From Apis mellifera (lineage: Eukaryota > Arthropoda > Insecta > Hymenoptera > Apidae): a DNA stretch of 64,000 bases. Positions 14,601 through 29,600 of this stretch are shown in pieces. Every line of letters begins with the position of its first letter. Position 1 is the stretch's first letter. Location: positions 5,896,283-5,960,282 of the forward strand of contig NC_037653.1 of assembly GCF_003254395.2 (NCBI RefSeq), written 5' to 3'. Made by a program: the position numbers and the translations under genes. The notes under the pieces are model-generated. The model was not told the origin of the DNA. It saw only the letters and a program-made list of their open reading frames with translations, and did no database searches.

Positions 14601-17600
14601 AGTGTTCGTCACGCGAAATGCGCGTGACGACGACCTTAACGATTATCCGGTCTCGCCATCCATTTCGTTATTAGCGTTGGACTTGTTCAATTTCGTTAAT
14701 TGGTGGCAGCAGGTTCGATCGTAAAATCGCCGCTAACTTTTTAAGATTGATCGGGTGCCGGGAAACTGATTGAATTATTGCCTTGTATATATGAACAGAT
14801 CACCGGGGATCTTTGCTTTCAGGTTTTAATCAAACACGAAAGAGACTCTTTGAAGAATTTAAAATTATTCCATGTACCAGTCTTAATTTATAATTTGTTT
14901 CTTTTTAAGTAAAATCCAACAGAGAAATTTCGTATTTGATCGATCGACAGATTCCGAATTGAAATATTTGATATCGAACTAAAAAGATGGTGGTATGGAG
15001 TAATTTTATTTAAATTTGTTGCGAAATATTCATTGTTATTTGGAAGCTAAATTCTTCAAAGTTTCATCTATGTTTTAAAAAGAAACTAAAATATTTGAAA
15101 CTGTATTAAAAGATCGGTGTGGAATGATTTTAAATTTTTGAAAATCTCTTTCGTGTTGGCTTTTAAAAAGAAAAGATCGGTATAAAATAATTTTATTTAA
15201 ATTTGTCGCGAAATATTCAATTATTATTTGGAAGCTAAATTCTTCAAAGTCTCATCTATGTTTTAAAAAGAAATTAAAATATTTGAAACTGTATTAAAAG
15301 ATCGGTGTGGAATGATTTTAAATTCTTCAAAGTCTCTTTCATATTGGGTTTTAAAAAAAAACTAAAATATTTGAAACTGCACTAAAAGTATAAAATAATT
15401 TTATTTAAATTTGTTGCGAAATATTCAATTATTATTTGGAAGCTAAATTCTTCAAAGTCTCATCTATGTTTTAAAAAGAAAATATTTGAAATTGCGCTAA
15501 AGGATATATAAGAATAATTTTATTTAAATTTGTTGCGAAATATATTCAATTATAGGTTATTTTTGAGAGCCAAATTCTTTAAAGTCTCTTCTCTATTGGA
15601 AGTTACTTAAAAAGAAACGATTACAAATTAAAATATTTGAAACTGCACTAAAAGATCGGTGTGGAATAATTTTAAATTTTTCAAAGTCTCTTTCACGTTG
15701 GGTTTTAAAAGGAAAAGATCGGTATAGAATAATTTTATTTAAATTTGGCGCGAAATATTCAATTATTATTTGGAAACTAAATTCTTCTCTATGTTAGATT
15801 TTTAAAAAGAAACTAAAAATATTTGAAACTGCGCTAAAGGATCGGTATATAAGAATAATTTTATTTTATTTAAATTTGTTGCGAAATACATTTAATTATG
15901 GAGTTATTTTCGAGAGCCAAATTCTTCAAAGTCTCTTTCGTGTTGGGTTTTAAAAAGAAAAGATCAGTATAGAATAATTTTAATTTGGTGCGAAATATTC
16001 AATTATTATTTGGAACCCAAAATTCTTCAAACTCTCTTTGTATTAGATTTTATCTAAAAAGACACGATTACTATATTAAAATACTTGAAATTGCGCCAAG
16101 AGATCGATACAGTGTAATTTTATTTAAATTTGTTGCGAAACATTCAATTATGGGGTTACTTTTGAGATCCAAATTCTTTAAAGCCTCTTCCCTATTGAAT
16201 TTTACTTGAAAAGAAACTGCGCTAAAAGAGATCAGTGTACAGAATAACTTTATTTAAATTTATCGCGAAATATTTAATTTACAGGAGCCATATTCTTTAT
16301 TTTTAAAAAAAAAAACAAACAGAAAAAGAAACACTGCGAGATATTCAATTGTGAAGCGATCCGAGTTATGTTAAATTCCTCGCTGTTTCCTCCTCTTCTC
16401 CACTTCTAGTGTTTATTTATAACTAAGGGATATTCGCTAGGCGTTCTCATTAAATAATAACGAGCAGACTTTTCCAGTTGGCAAGGGATATTTTTTCCTC
16501 CTCCTCCTCCCCCTGCATGATGCCGTACACTTTTCCCATCCATCCTATTAGTAAAATTTTCACGAAGGCGAGGACTTTCTCTCTGAAATTCAATTCAAAG
16601 GGACCGCTCGTTCCTTGTTCTCCTCGAGGATGTTTGTCTTTGACAAACCCGAGACCTTCCCGTTTACGAGGGTTCACCCATTCTGCGCGGGGGATGCTAT
16701 AGTTTATTTAGAGAATCCGGGCTTCATCCGTCCGAGGAGCAACGAAACGAAACGAAATATCGAATTCGCGAGTGTCCAAGAATATTGGCCTTGAATCAGG
16801 TCATATAAAGGCCATATTAAGTGAATTTTCTTCTTCTTTTTTCCTTTTGCAAGAAAATTTTGTTCGTAGAATATAAAAGAAAAATATTACTGTTTCGACT
16901 GTTATGAAATTCGTCAGGATCTCGTCTTTCTTTCCTTTTTTACGTTACGAGGTTAATCAAAATTTTCTAATTGGCGTTCTTCTGGAAAGGAGAAAAGTAT
17001 CTTCGATAATTGCTCCGTTTCTTTCAAAAATGTCAGTCTTTCGATGTTATGAAATTCGTCAGAATTGTCTTTCTTTTTTTTTTACGTTACGAAGTTAATC
17101 AAAATTTTCTAATTGGCGTTCTTCTGAAAAGGAGAAAAGTATCTTCGATAATTGCTCCGTTTCTTTCAAAAATGTCAGTCTTTCGATGTTATGAAATTTA
17201 TCAGAATCGTCTTTCTTTTTTTTTTTTTACGTTACGAAGTTAATCAAAATTTTCTAATTGGCGTTCTTCTCGTTAGCTGAAAAGGAGAAAAGTATCTTCG
17301 ATAACTGCTCCGTTTCTTTCAAAAATGTCAGTCTTTCGATGAAATTCGTCAGGATCTCGTCTTTCTTTCCTTTTTTACGTTACAAAGTTAATCAAAATTT
17401 TCTAATTCTTCTGAAAAAGAGAAAAGTATCTTCGATAACTGCTCCGTTTCTTACTCTACTTTCTCTCGCCACTCGACCAAGATTAGATAAAGGTGATTTC
17501 TCTTTGGAAAATTTTCTTCCTGCCAATGGATAATAATAATACTTTATTCGAAATATCGTAGCATCGTTCAAAAAATCTGTTTATCATTGGCACGATTCAT

Positions 17601-20600
17601 TATCATTATCATATACCTTGTGAAACGAATTTTTCCATCCATCCATCCGTTTCGCGAGCAAACTCTAATTCGAACGAAAATTCCCACGTTTACCCAACCG
17701 TTCGTAATATATCGCGATTCTTCATCCTCCAGAGTAAGATAAATCCGGTCACACGGATTGCGCAACGTATCCGACCTTCCTTCGGCCAAAGGAACAGCCG
17801 CGGTGTGGAATACCTACCTCTCTACCTGCCTGCTTATGTAACCAATGTTAATCATAATATGGATAGATAATAGCGCTCGAGGCGCGGTGTTATATCACGC
17901 GAGGGGATTTGTCACGAGATCTCGCGCTTCCAACGCGGTTCAAATTGGTGGTCGAACGCGTTGGCCACGTGTAATAACTCGACAAAAAGCGGAGTTGCCC
18001 GGAGGCGTTGATCCTCGGATGGATGTTTAAGAAAAGCGTGTGGGGTGAAGTGAACGAAGGGGGATCGAATCAGTCGCGAGGAGAAACGATTCGAATCGAT
18101 TCGAATGGTTGTGTCATTGAAATTTTTCCTGGTGATGATCGATGGTACATTATTCATAATGATATACGGTAGATTGGTTATTATTATTATTATTATTATG
18201 GGTAAAGTAAACGAGTTGGTTCAATTGGAATTTTCAGAGTATTTTTAATGATATATTGTTAGTATTGTTGTTATATAAAGCGAGTTACATCTTTGGAGAA
18301 GATTTGAATGATATTCACGGCGATGCATTGTAACGATCGACGGTTATTTTTAAGAATAGTAATTTTGATGGTTATTAAAGGTGGCCAAAGGGCTCGTAGG
18401 GTAAGGTTGATTATAGAATAGGAATATTACCATTGTTGCTACATTGCATTAGAGAAGCGTGTTGCACGAGGGGATACTTAACTTCACAAGTGTTATTCTA
18501 CATTGTTGAAACGTGTCTGAAGAACTAGTTGGCGCAACTAGTTAAGAGGAATTAAGAGTAATCGTTGAGAGACCTTTACCCGATCTTTCCACCAGAGAAT
18601 TTTCACCAAACAATTTCACGAGAAATACGAAGAAAATTGTCGAAACTAAACTAAAGTACCCGAAAATTACAAAATATTGAACGATCTAACGAATCCGAGA
18701 ATTTCTTATTTTCAACATAGAGATACTCCAGTTATAGCGCTATAAAAATTCTTGCGTAAATTCCTCCACCGCGAATTTAATGACTGGAAGAAAATTCCGA
18801 ATTCCTTGAAAAATAATAAGTAATAAACAAACACTGATACGAAGAAAATTGTCGAAACTAAACTAAAGTACCCTAAAATTACAAAATATTGAAACGTTAG
18901 ACGATCTAACGAATCCGAGAATTTCTTATTTTCAATATAGAGATACTCCAGTTATAAAAATTCTTGCGTAAATTCCTCCACCGTGAATTTAATGGCTGGA
19001 AGAAAATTCCGAATTCCTTGAAAAATAATAAGTAATAAACAAACACTGATGAAATTTCGTTATTATTCCCATAAAAAAAAGATACCGTACAACATCCCTT
19101 TCTCGAAAAATATATTCCACGAAGGAAAGGATCGACGAAAATCCAATCAACGAATCTTGTGTTGAATTTTCGTAGCAAAAAAAAAAAAAAAAAAAAAAAA
19201 GGAAAGCCAGAAGGATGTCGTGAAACAGGGATCCGAATCGCCACCCCGTATATACGTCGTAAACACAATCCAACACCCCGGCGTGAACACCCGGTTGAAA
19301 CGTGGTCGCGATACGCGCTCCAGCTGGAGCGTGAATTCTCTCGTGGTATTTTTAGTCGCCACGCGGCTGGTGGCGGCGTAACGAATAGATTGTGTTGTAC
19401 CCTCTGCTCCATTATGATTTATCTCGTTAAACGGCGGACCGGCCAACGCGTCTCTATTCGCACCGTCGCTCTCGATTGTGAGTTCCGACAATTCGCGTTC
19501 CGCCCAAGACCGTCATCTTTCTCTCCATATATACATACATATAAAGAGAGAGAGAGAGAGCCGCGTGCACGAGCGTGCACGAGCCGAGCCGCTTCGGAAT
19601 TTCACGACGCGACGACATTCATCGACGTTATCATACACGTCCCCCCTGCGCTCGTGTAATCCCAAGTACTCGTACGTGTTCGCGAGGTATTTTGTACGCG
19701 TGACGCGATCCACGAGCCAACGAATGGCGATGAATGACTAGCATTTTTTATTTTATTCTATTCCTTTTAACGAATCGAGAGAGAGAGAGAGAAAGAGATT
19801 TTTGTAATAGGCAATTCGTAGGTATTATAATCGATCTCGTATATAATCTCGCTGGTTCGACATTTTGTTTTATTCGTTTTTTATAAATCATGGATGTAAT
19901 TTTATTCTAACTATTGAATTTTTTTTGGTCATCGAGTTCTGAGATCGCGGTTCGAGGAAGATAGGATTTGAAAAGTGAATCGGAGTGAAAGTTAAAACTA
20001 AGTAGCGTTGAATTATTTTTTTGATTAAAATATATACGATTGTATATATATTTATGTATATATATTTATACACGTAAGGTTTTTCGCGATGCAGCGTTAA
20101 TTCCTTCGTTTCGGAACAAAGGAGTGGAGTGTCACAAAGCCTTGTAATAGGCAATTCGTAGGTATTATAATCGATCTCGTATATAATCTCGTTGGTTCGA
20201 CATTTTGTTTTATTCGCTTTTTATAAATCATGGATGTAATTTTATTCTAACTATTGAATTTTTTTTGGTTATTGAGTTCTGAGATTCGAGGAAGGTGGAT
20301 TTGAAAAGTGAATCGGAGTGAAAGTTAAAACTAAGTAACGTTGAATTATTTTTTTTATTAAATATATACGATTGTAACATGTATATATATTTATACACGT
20401 AAGGTTTTTCGCGATGCAGCGTTAATTCCTTCGTTTCGGAACAAAGGAGTGGAGTGTCACAAAGCCCTTTTGTCGCAAACGTATCGTAACGGTTCTAAAC
20501 GTTCCACTTGTTAGAGCGGTAAATCCGCATTTGCATCGAGTATTCTCTTCTCGAAAGGGATAGACTTCCTATCTTACCACTTTTCAAAAACTTTCAACTA

Positions 20601-23600
20601 TTATCTTCCCTGTCCGATTGAAAAAAATTTTTTTTCGATCATCGATTTCCATTTTAACATGATCTCTCGTCGAGATATACAACAATACCCTCTCGTTTCA
20701 TTAACTCATCGATAAGATCGTTCGTTTTTTTTTCATTTCTGTTTCCTTTGCGCGCAACGACGATTAATCATCATCGCTCGCGCGTACCGTTCCTCTTTAT
20801 TTCACTGAGAAGGCAGAAAGCTTGGCCGCACACACGGGTGTCGTAACCGAATACCCGCTTCGAGGAACTATAAAAAAAATTCACATTCGCGGAAAAATTT
20901 GCATACGCATTTTGCAGAGTGGAGGGGGATGCGGTTGATCGAATATTATACGTATTAATGAGAGTGAGCTCGATCGCCCAAATTCCTAATGTAATCGCGA
21001 CACCGTGTTACGATATAGGCGCGACCAATACACGTAAAACGATCTCGCCCGTTGTTGGTCAGGCACGTTTGAAATGTCGCAGAAATATTATCACGCTTGA
21101 TTACCGATTTTATACATTCACGAGCTCGTTCTCTCGATTTGAATTCTCGTTGCACAACTTGTTTTTCTTTTTCTCTCTCGTTCGCCACGTGATCTTTAGA
21201 AAAATGTCACTTGTCACAGTTTTCAATATTTCGCGCCGCTTCGAGAGATTTTCAATTTTTCTCTCTCGAAAAATCCGTGCGAAAGGGGCAAATAATTATC
21301 GCAACGTAGCTGTATACCATAGGTACTAGCGTAATAGCGTTACATAAAGTGGAATTGTAGCAATTTCTGCCTATTGCGATATCGGCTATCTAGATCATGA
21401 TACAGCGACACGCGACCAGACGAGGCCGCCAGTCAATGGCAAAGAGGCATAAACCTTTGTGGTATTTATAGTATACATTTATAGTATCGTGAGCGGCCGC
21501 GCGCTCATATTCTCTCGTATTGGATAAGTAAGTGAGCACGGCAGAAATGGCCGATTATAAAAGAGTTCCGTTCCTGTCCGTGGAGGGATGACCCCGGATA
21601 ACGGAGGCCATTCGAAGAATCGCGTTATCGGAATCTCGTTAACCGAACAATCCGAGATATATATGTATAGGAGTGTATTGTACGAATCTCTTGGCGTGTA
21701 TGGCGATTTGATCTAGCTTTCAACGATGTTCAACGTTCATGAATTCTTCTTTCTTTTTTTTTTTCGAACAATTGAATGATATCTGTAATACAAATATTTC
21801 AAATTGGATCGATAATCGCGTGGGCGGTAAACGCGCAATTGCAATTCATTTGTATCCAAAGTTTTACGATTAATCGTAATTTTAATTGAAAAATCGAATC
21901 GATTGCCCGCGTTGCCACGTCTCCATCCTCGTTTCGCGTCGCGTACGATTCACCGCCCTTTAAACTTTTCATTGATTAAAAACGTATCCATTACGAGGAA
22001 TTACGTTAAATAAGTATCCGTATATAAATATATATATGTAGATAGATAATCTCGTTAAATTGATGACGGACAGCGCGACAGTGATTACAAATACTATTTT
22101 GCATCCGAGGTTTTTTTTTTTTTTTCTTTCAATTACGTCGCCAATAATCAATTAAATGTATTTTAATTGAAAATGCATCGACGAAAGACACGATTTACTT
22201 GCTCTCCGCTAATTATTTCATTCGATTCGCGTAAAATTCTCTTCATTAATCAAAAAACCTTCCACAACGTGTTAAAAATCTCGATTCCTACACTTCTTTC
22301 TCAAAAATCCGAAAAAAAAGGAAAATATCCACCGAGATAACCAAAAACGTCGATCAGATTCGCAGTGTGGCGACAGGTGTGGGAGGAAGGTGCGCAAGGC
22401 AGGTGGCAGACAGCATTTACCTAACGAGCACCCCGAAAAAAGAAACACCCTCTCTCCACCTGTCCAACGTTTCATAAACGAAAAAAGAGAAAAACAAGCC
22501 AGAGAAAGATACTTCTTTGGAGGAACAACGTTGAAAAGCGTTACTTTCGCGCGAGGCCTTTTCCAATTTCGCCTAGCTCCGCGACTCTGAGAGCAGAAAA
22601 AGAGAGAGAGAGGGCGGGGCTGGTTTCTGCACCCATCGGTCGACATATATAAAACTTGAACAGTCGAAAAGCCTGGCTCACACACGCGTACACACACACA
22701 CGACCGCGCTTAATCACCGGCAGCAATGCACGCGTGGAAAATAATTCTCGGCGCACTCCACCCCCTCCCCCTCGGCCGCGTTCCAATGAAATTCTCCGCT
22801 CAACCCCCCTCCCCTACGCGTACACCCTCCCCTCGTCTACGCGGGGCATGACCCAGCAAAGGGTTTGCACAGCTATTCCACGCCGTTCTTGGTACAATTA
22901 GGAGTGTTGCCGACGTCGTCGATCACGACCACGATTACGACGACGTCGACGTCGACGACGGGATGGAAAGAGGACGAGGCGAAGAGGAGAAGGGAGCGGG
23001 GATGGCGATGGTGGACGAGGGATCGATATGCTGCACCTCAGCAGCAGCGTCGTCGCGGGCGGATGTAGGAAGAGCCGTTTCGACGCGGCCGCAGACGCAA
23101 TCTTTCGAGAATGAGGGAAACTTGGAGTCGCACGGAATCTTTCTTCCTTGGGTGGGTGGCGCGTGGGTGAAAAAGGGGAGGGGAGGGGAAGGGAAGGAGA
23201 AGGAGAGGAGAAGAAGGGAGGCAACGAGGCAAGAAATTGGTATTACGAAGCAGGTTTTTGAGAATATCGTTGATGCCATCCTCGATTCGTGGGGACGCGA
23301 TTCAGGGGGGTGGTGTGATTCGATAGACAGTTGTAGGAGGGTGGTATCGATGCGCATCCAGCATAGGGTGATCGAGTGGCTTGTTATTTGGGATTTTACG
23401 TGTGTCGAGATTGAAACGATGCGAGAGGGGTAGGTGGTATTGGACTAGGAAGAGAAGCATTTCTTTTTCGTTTGGAGGGTATGTTAATTGTATCTAGTCG
23501 TGTATTTAACAACTGGACGATTGATTTAATAAATTTCAGGGTTAAACGATAAAACGAAAAGTATCTTTTTCTTTTTCAAATATATATATAACATTATCGA

Positions 23601-26600
23601 ATAATTGGTTCAAAGATTAAAATTAATATCAGTGCACGTATAATTTTAAAGTTTGTTTTTTAAATATATATATAGCATTATCGAACATTTTTGAACAATT
23701 GGTTGAAAAATTAAAATTAATATCAATGCACATATGATTTTAGGGTGAAGTGATAGGACGAAAAGTATCCTCGTTCTTTTTCAAATATATATATAGCATT
23801 ATCGAACATTTTTGAACAATTGAAAGATTAAAATTAATATCAATGCACGTATAATTTTAAAGTTTCTCGTTCTTTTTCAAATATATAACATTTATTGAAC
23901 ATTTTTGAACAATTGGTTGAAAGATTAAAATTAATATCAATGCACGTATGATTTTAGGGTCTTCTTGAAATATATATAGCATTATCGAACATTTTTAAAC
24001 AATTGGTTGAAAGATTAAAATTAATATCAATGCACGTATAATTTTAAAGTGAAGTGATAAGACGTAAAGTATCCTCGTTCTTTTTCAAATATATATATAA
24101 CATTATCGAACAATTGAAAGATTAAAATTAATATCAATGCACGTATAATTTTAAGTGATAGAACGTAAAGTATTCTCGTTCTTTTTCAAATATATATATA
24201 AAACATTATCGAACAATTCAAAGATTAAAATTAATATCAATGCACGTATAATTTTAAGTGATAGAACGTAAAGTATTCTCGTTCTTTTTCAAATATATAT
24301 ATAACATTATCAAACATTTTTGAATAATTGAAAGATTAAAATTAATATCAATGCACATATAATTTAAGTGATAGGACGAAAAGTATTCTTGTTCTTTTTC
24401 AAATATATATATAACATTATCGAACAATTCAAAGATTAAAATTAATATCAATACACGTATAATTTTAAGTGATAGGACATAAAGTATCCTCATTCTTTTT
24501 CAAATATATATATAGCATTATCGAACATTTTTGAACAATTCAAAGATTAAAATTAATATTAATGCACGTATAATTTTAGAATCTTTTTGAAATATATATA
24601 GCATTATCAAACATTTTTGAATAATTGGTTGAAAGATTAAAAATAATATCAATGCACGTATAAATTTCAGGGTTAAGTGATAGAAAAGTATTCTTGTTCT
24701 CACATACATATATATAAAATACTATTAAAGAATTGGTTTAAAGATTAAAATCAATATCTTTTTGCATACGTGCAATACAGTTCTAGGGTTAAAGTAGGAT
24801 CGAAACGAGGATGATGGAAAATACATTTTTCTTCGCGGAGTAGATGGCGGGCGAAATTGATATGGTTTTTAATATACATTCGCTGTCCGGTACAGACTGT
24901 TGCGTTACGGGTGAGTAACGGCATTATAGATTTGCGGTGCGCCTCTTTCCCACGTCTGTCTCGTCGCTTCCGGCATACCGTGTACATACGTACCGGCAAC
25001 GCCACTCCATCAGGATTCATGGCTATAAATATCGCCGTCCATAACGCATCTCTCTCGTGAGACGATTTTTAAATTAGATAAGAGAATCGCATTCCTCGAA
25101 TTCAATTTTATTGTTCGATCGTACGGGCAGGGAAGCATCGTAACGATTAAACAGAGAGAAAAAAAACGCTCGTTAGTCTTTAAAGTAATGAGGCCTGCCT
25201 GACTGAGTGATGAATATTCAGCGATGAAAAGATACCGAGGAATACTCGTGAAAGGATGATTTTATATTTTATTTTTCTTCTTCTTCTTTTTTTTTTTTTT
25301 AGAAAATTGATTTTAGAACGTTGATTTTCTAACGTTGATCGAAACAATGGAAGGATGAATCTACGTTCGTGATCTTGATCGAGATACGGATTAATTCGAG
25401 ATCGTTCGAAGAAAAATTATTCTTCGACTCGAATCAGAATATCGGAATAGAATAATCTCTCTTTCGCCGACCGACGAATTTCACAGTTCGGGAATTCGGC
25501 TGGAAATAGCGACGAGAGAGAAGATCAAGGTTATCCTTAAAAACTCCTCCGCTACGGATCGATGAATTACACCGAAAAGGTCTTCCACCTTTTCACGCTA
25601 GAGCGTTTTGCACACTTTCTATTTGGATATTTGCCAGTAGCTCGTAACGGGAATGTATAAAATCGGTCTTGGCTAACTGTCTTCCCCGCGATTCCCTTTT
25701 TTTTTCTTCTTCTTTTTCCCTCCCCCTTATTCCACCCGTTATAAATCGTATTATTGTCACGAAAGACGCGCGTGAAATCTGAAATTGTTTATCATGGGAA
25801 ATATGTCTTCGATTACCGTTACGTCCCTGGTATAGAATTCCCTGTACCGCTACACACCATATACACAACCGTATAAAAGATTTTCTTTCCTTCGTATTTT
25901 CGATTTTTATCATTGGCGCCCGATTATCTCAATCACCGTGTACGATATATCTCATATATTCGCATTTTTTTTTTTTAAATCAAGATTACGATAAAATTTT
26001 TATCATCAACCGCGGCGACGATGAATTTAAAGTAATCTTGATCTTAATGGCACGCGAAACATTCGAAATATTGGAACGCGATGAAGAATCGAGGCTTCGA
26101 GCCTCGTCGCGCTGACGTCAATCAAATAATTTACTTGTGAACCGCACGTTCCTGTGTCATTTGACCCACCTTCGCGCAACTTTAATCACGGTTGATAGCT
26201 CGCTCTCACGTACGTGATAAACACGCTTGACGCGCAAAATTACACGTACGTTGCTCGTCCTTGCCTATTTCTACCAATCTGTTTGATCGGTCGAAATTAT
26301 AATGAGAAGTATATCGTATATTGAAAATTATCACGTCACGTTTTCAGGTCACGTATTCGGCAGACCTCGCGATCGAGATACCAGGAAACTTGAGCCAGGG
26401 AGGTTCTTGGTACCGTTTGGACTACAGCCCTGCTGTCGGTTATCCACCACCCAACACCACCATAGCCGCCATCGACATAGGCGACGTGATAAAGTTCAAG
26501 GACGGCCTGCCGGGCACCAAGTACGAATTTTGGTTGTACTATAGCAACAGCAGCCTCCACGATTGGCTGACATGGACCGCGTCCATAACTACGGGTACGA

Positions 26601-29600
26601 ATATAATTGTTTGCTCTTTTTTTTTGAAAGAATAATTTGAAAAGAGAGAAGGAAAAAAAAAGAGTACGTTCGAGTTGTCATTTGTCGATGAAAACTTGCA
26701 GATGTTTGAATCGTTTCTTGCCCCGACAATGCATAACAATTTGAAAAAGAAGCTAATCGTCTGATGATCGCCTGTTCCGATGTTTCGAGCGAATATCAAT
26801 TTTGTTGAAAGCTTTGATTGGAAAACATGTTGTGCATTCATTTGTCTTGTTATTAACAGGCGACTATTAACAGCTCGAAGAATGCTTTTCACGAACTTTG
26901 TTTGCCTTCCAATCACAATATTATCGCTTCGTAGGAAAGGAGAGATTGTACTCGAGTACGCTGCTTTTTCTTTCTCCCTCCCCCTCTCTTTTTTCTCTCT
27001 TCAACGATTATTCTCAAAAATATATATTCTCTTTACTCAATAAATTTCCCAAAATTCTCGAATCGAGCCACCATTATAAATAAATAAAATAAAAACAATA
27101 TTCTATCCTCTCGACATAACAATAATAATAGTAATAATAATAATAAAGGCGAACTTTAAAACTTTTAACGAGGTTCGTTCTTATTCCTTCCACCTGGAAT
27201 TGCTTGGAGCGAAGCTGGGCGAAGAATTGACGAGTTGACACGTTTTTCAGCCCCGGATCCCCCCTCGAACCTCACCGTCTCGGTGAGAAACGGGAAGACG
27301 GCGATAGTGTACTGGGCGCCGCCCGCCCAGGGCAATTATTCCGGGTTCCGGTTAAGGGTGCAGAGTTTCAGCGACACGGGGAACCCCAAGACGAGCGTGA
27401 TACCGGCGGACGCGGTTCCCTACGTGCTCCGCGACCTGATACCAGGTGCAACGTACTCCCTCCAACTGTTCACCGTGCTGGACACCAAGGAGAGCGTCGC
27501 GTACACCAGCAGGAATTTTACCACTAGTGAGTATTATATCCTTGTTGAAATTTGGAAAGTAATGTATCGAAAGAATATCAAAGAATTTCTTGATTCTTAT
27601 TTGTCATTGAATTTTTATTATAAAGAATATCAAAGTTGGAAATTTATAAATTGGAATATGAATCATTAAATTCGTTTGTAATCGGATAACTCTCGAGTTT
27701 GATCAAAATGTAATTTTGATATTGAATTTCTTGATATTTGTCATTGAATTTTTGTTATAAAGAGTATCAAAGTTGGAAATTTATAAATTGGAATATGAAT
27801 CATTAAATTCGTTTGTAATCGGATAACTTTCGAGTTTGATCAAAATGTAATTTTGATATTGAATTTCTTGATATTTGTCATTGAATTTTTGTTATAAAGA
27901 GTATCAAAGTTGGAAATTTATAAATTGGAATATGAATCATTAAATTCGTTTGTAATCGGATAACTCTCGAGTTTGATCAAAATGTAATTTTGATATTGAA
28001 TTTCTTGATTCTTATTTGTCATTGAATTTTTATTACGAAGAGTATCAAAGTTGGAAATTTATAAATTGGAATATGAATCATTAAATTCGTTTGTAATCGG
28101 ATAACTCTCGAATTTGATCAAAATGTAAATTTCTATGATAGATGGATTACTTTTTTTTCATCTTGTTTTAGAGCCGAACACGCCGGGCAAGTTCATCGTA
28201 TGGTTCAGAAACGAGACGACCTTGCTGGTCCTGTGGCAGCCTCCCTATCCTGCCGGGATTTACACCCATTACAAAGTTAGTATAGATCCCGCAGATGCCA
28301 TAGAATCTGTTCTTTACGTGGAGAAGGAAGGAGAGCCCCCCGGGCCTGCACAGGCAGCCTTCAAGGGGCTCGTTCCTGGTAAGTTATTCTTCGAGAATAA
28401 TCATTTTATTACCATTATACGTAATAATGTTTCGTACGAAATTTTCAAAAATTTCGAAACGATTCAATCCTCTCCTCTCCTTTCTTAATTTCTAATTTCT
28501 AATTTATATTTATTTTCACCGCAGGCAGAGCTTACAATATTTCGGTTCAAACGGTGTCGGAGGACGAGACTTCGACCCCGACCACGGCCCAGTATCGAAC
28601 GGTGCCGTTGCGACCCCTCAACGTTACCTTCGACAAGCCTTCGATTACGTCCACCTCGTTCCGGGTCTTCTGGAATCCGCCAGAGGGGATGTCCGAATTC
28701 GACAAGTATCAGATATCGTTGGGGGGCAACAAAAGGCTCGCCCCGGTCACGAGGAACAGGGACGACGAGAGCAAATGGGAGTTCAAGGATTTGGAGCCGG
28801 GGAAAACTTATCAGGTCGTGGTGAAGACCGTCTCGGGCAAGGTTACCAGTTGGCCGGCCAACGGGGACGTTACTTTGAGTGAGTTGATCTTCCTTGAATA
28901 TCGTTACCCTCCCTTATTTACTCCCTTAAATACTCTTAAATATAGTTTGATTGATCCGTATATATATATATTTTATTTAAACACTATACTTTTATCCAAC
29001 ATGAATTTTAGAATAATTTATAATTAAAATATATTGTTATGTACAATCGTTTCGTTATAATCGATTGGAATAAAATTGCTGATACGATTTTTTTCATTCG
29101 ATGATGAATTTATTGACATTAACATTTAATTAGTAAAATTTTTACTTTTCTACTTTTCCAATTTCAGAACCGTTGCCGGTGCGCGATCTTAGCGCGGTGA
29201 TCGACGAGAAAACCGGGATGGTGGAGGTTTCCTGGCACCCGGAGAACTCGAGTACCCAGGACAGTTACAAGCTTCAGTATCACGAGGTGGAAACTACGAT
29301 CGGCGGTGATAGCAACATGTTGACAACTGATAAGACCAAGGTCTGGGAGCGTCTCTTTTATTTTAACAAATGCAAATCGATCGAAATTAGAGGACTTGTC
29401 ACGAGGAGGATCGAAAGAAGGATAATTATTACTTTTTTGTTTAAATTTCTTTTTAAATTTTTATAAGTATACGAATAACGTAAGATTTCAAGATTTGACA
29501 AACTTGAGTTGAAAAAATTTATTCGATTTTGTATTACAATTCATATGTTCATCTCGATTAAGAATATATAATGTTTCCAGGTCACGTTGGAAGCTTTACT

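Larger units (their letters stand above)
1830..26347 (+). other. Ptp10D: Intron 1 (24.5 kb)
   Basis: Runs from donor GTGAGT at 1830 to the acceptor TTTTCAG ending at 26347. It holds at least six local tandem-repeat arrays (listed separately) plus simple repeats: GA at 7171-7204, GGAA at about 7504-7539, poly(A) at 8587-8617 and AT at 9544-9556. GC-richer patches occur near 8.2-8.6, 8.9-9.3, 19.2-19.7, 20.9-21.7, 22.4-23.4 and 24.84-25.07 kb; they show no convincing exon and could be regulatory. No nested gene or RNA gene was recognised on either strand. Confidence 0.85.

Noticed and set aside
16904..17533. Series of plus-strand open frames reading RYEVNQNFLIGVLL in each copy
   Set aside because: They are produced by the 146-bp tandem repeat; the repetition is at DNA level and copies carry indels.
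22898..23433. GC-rich open frames on both strands with Arg/Ser-rich translations
   Set aside because: A purine-rich strand-biased tract gives these frames; no exon boundaries or family seen.
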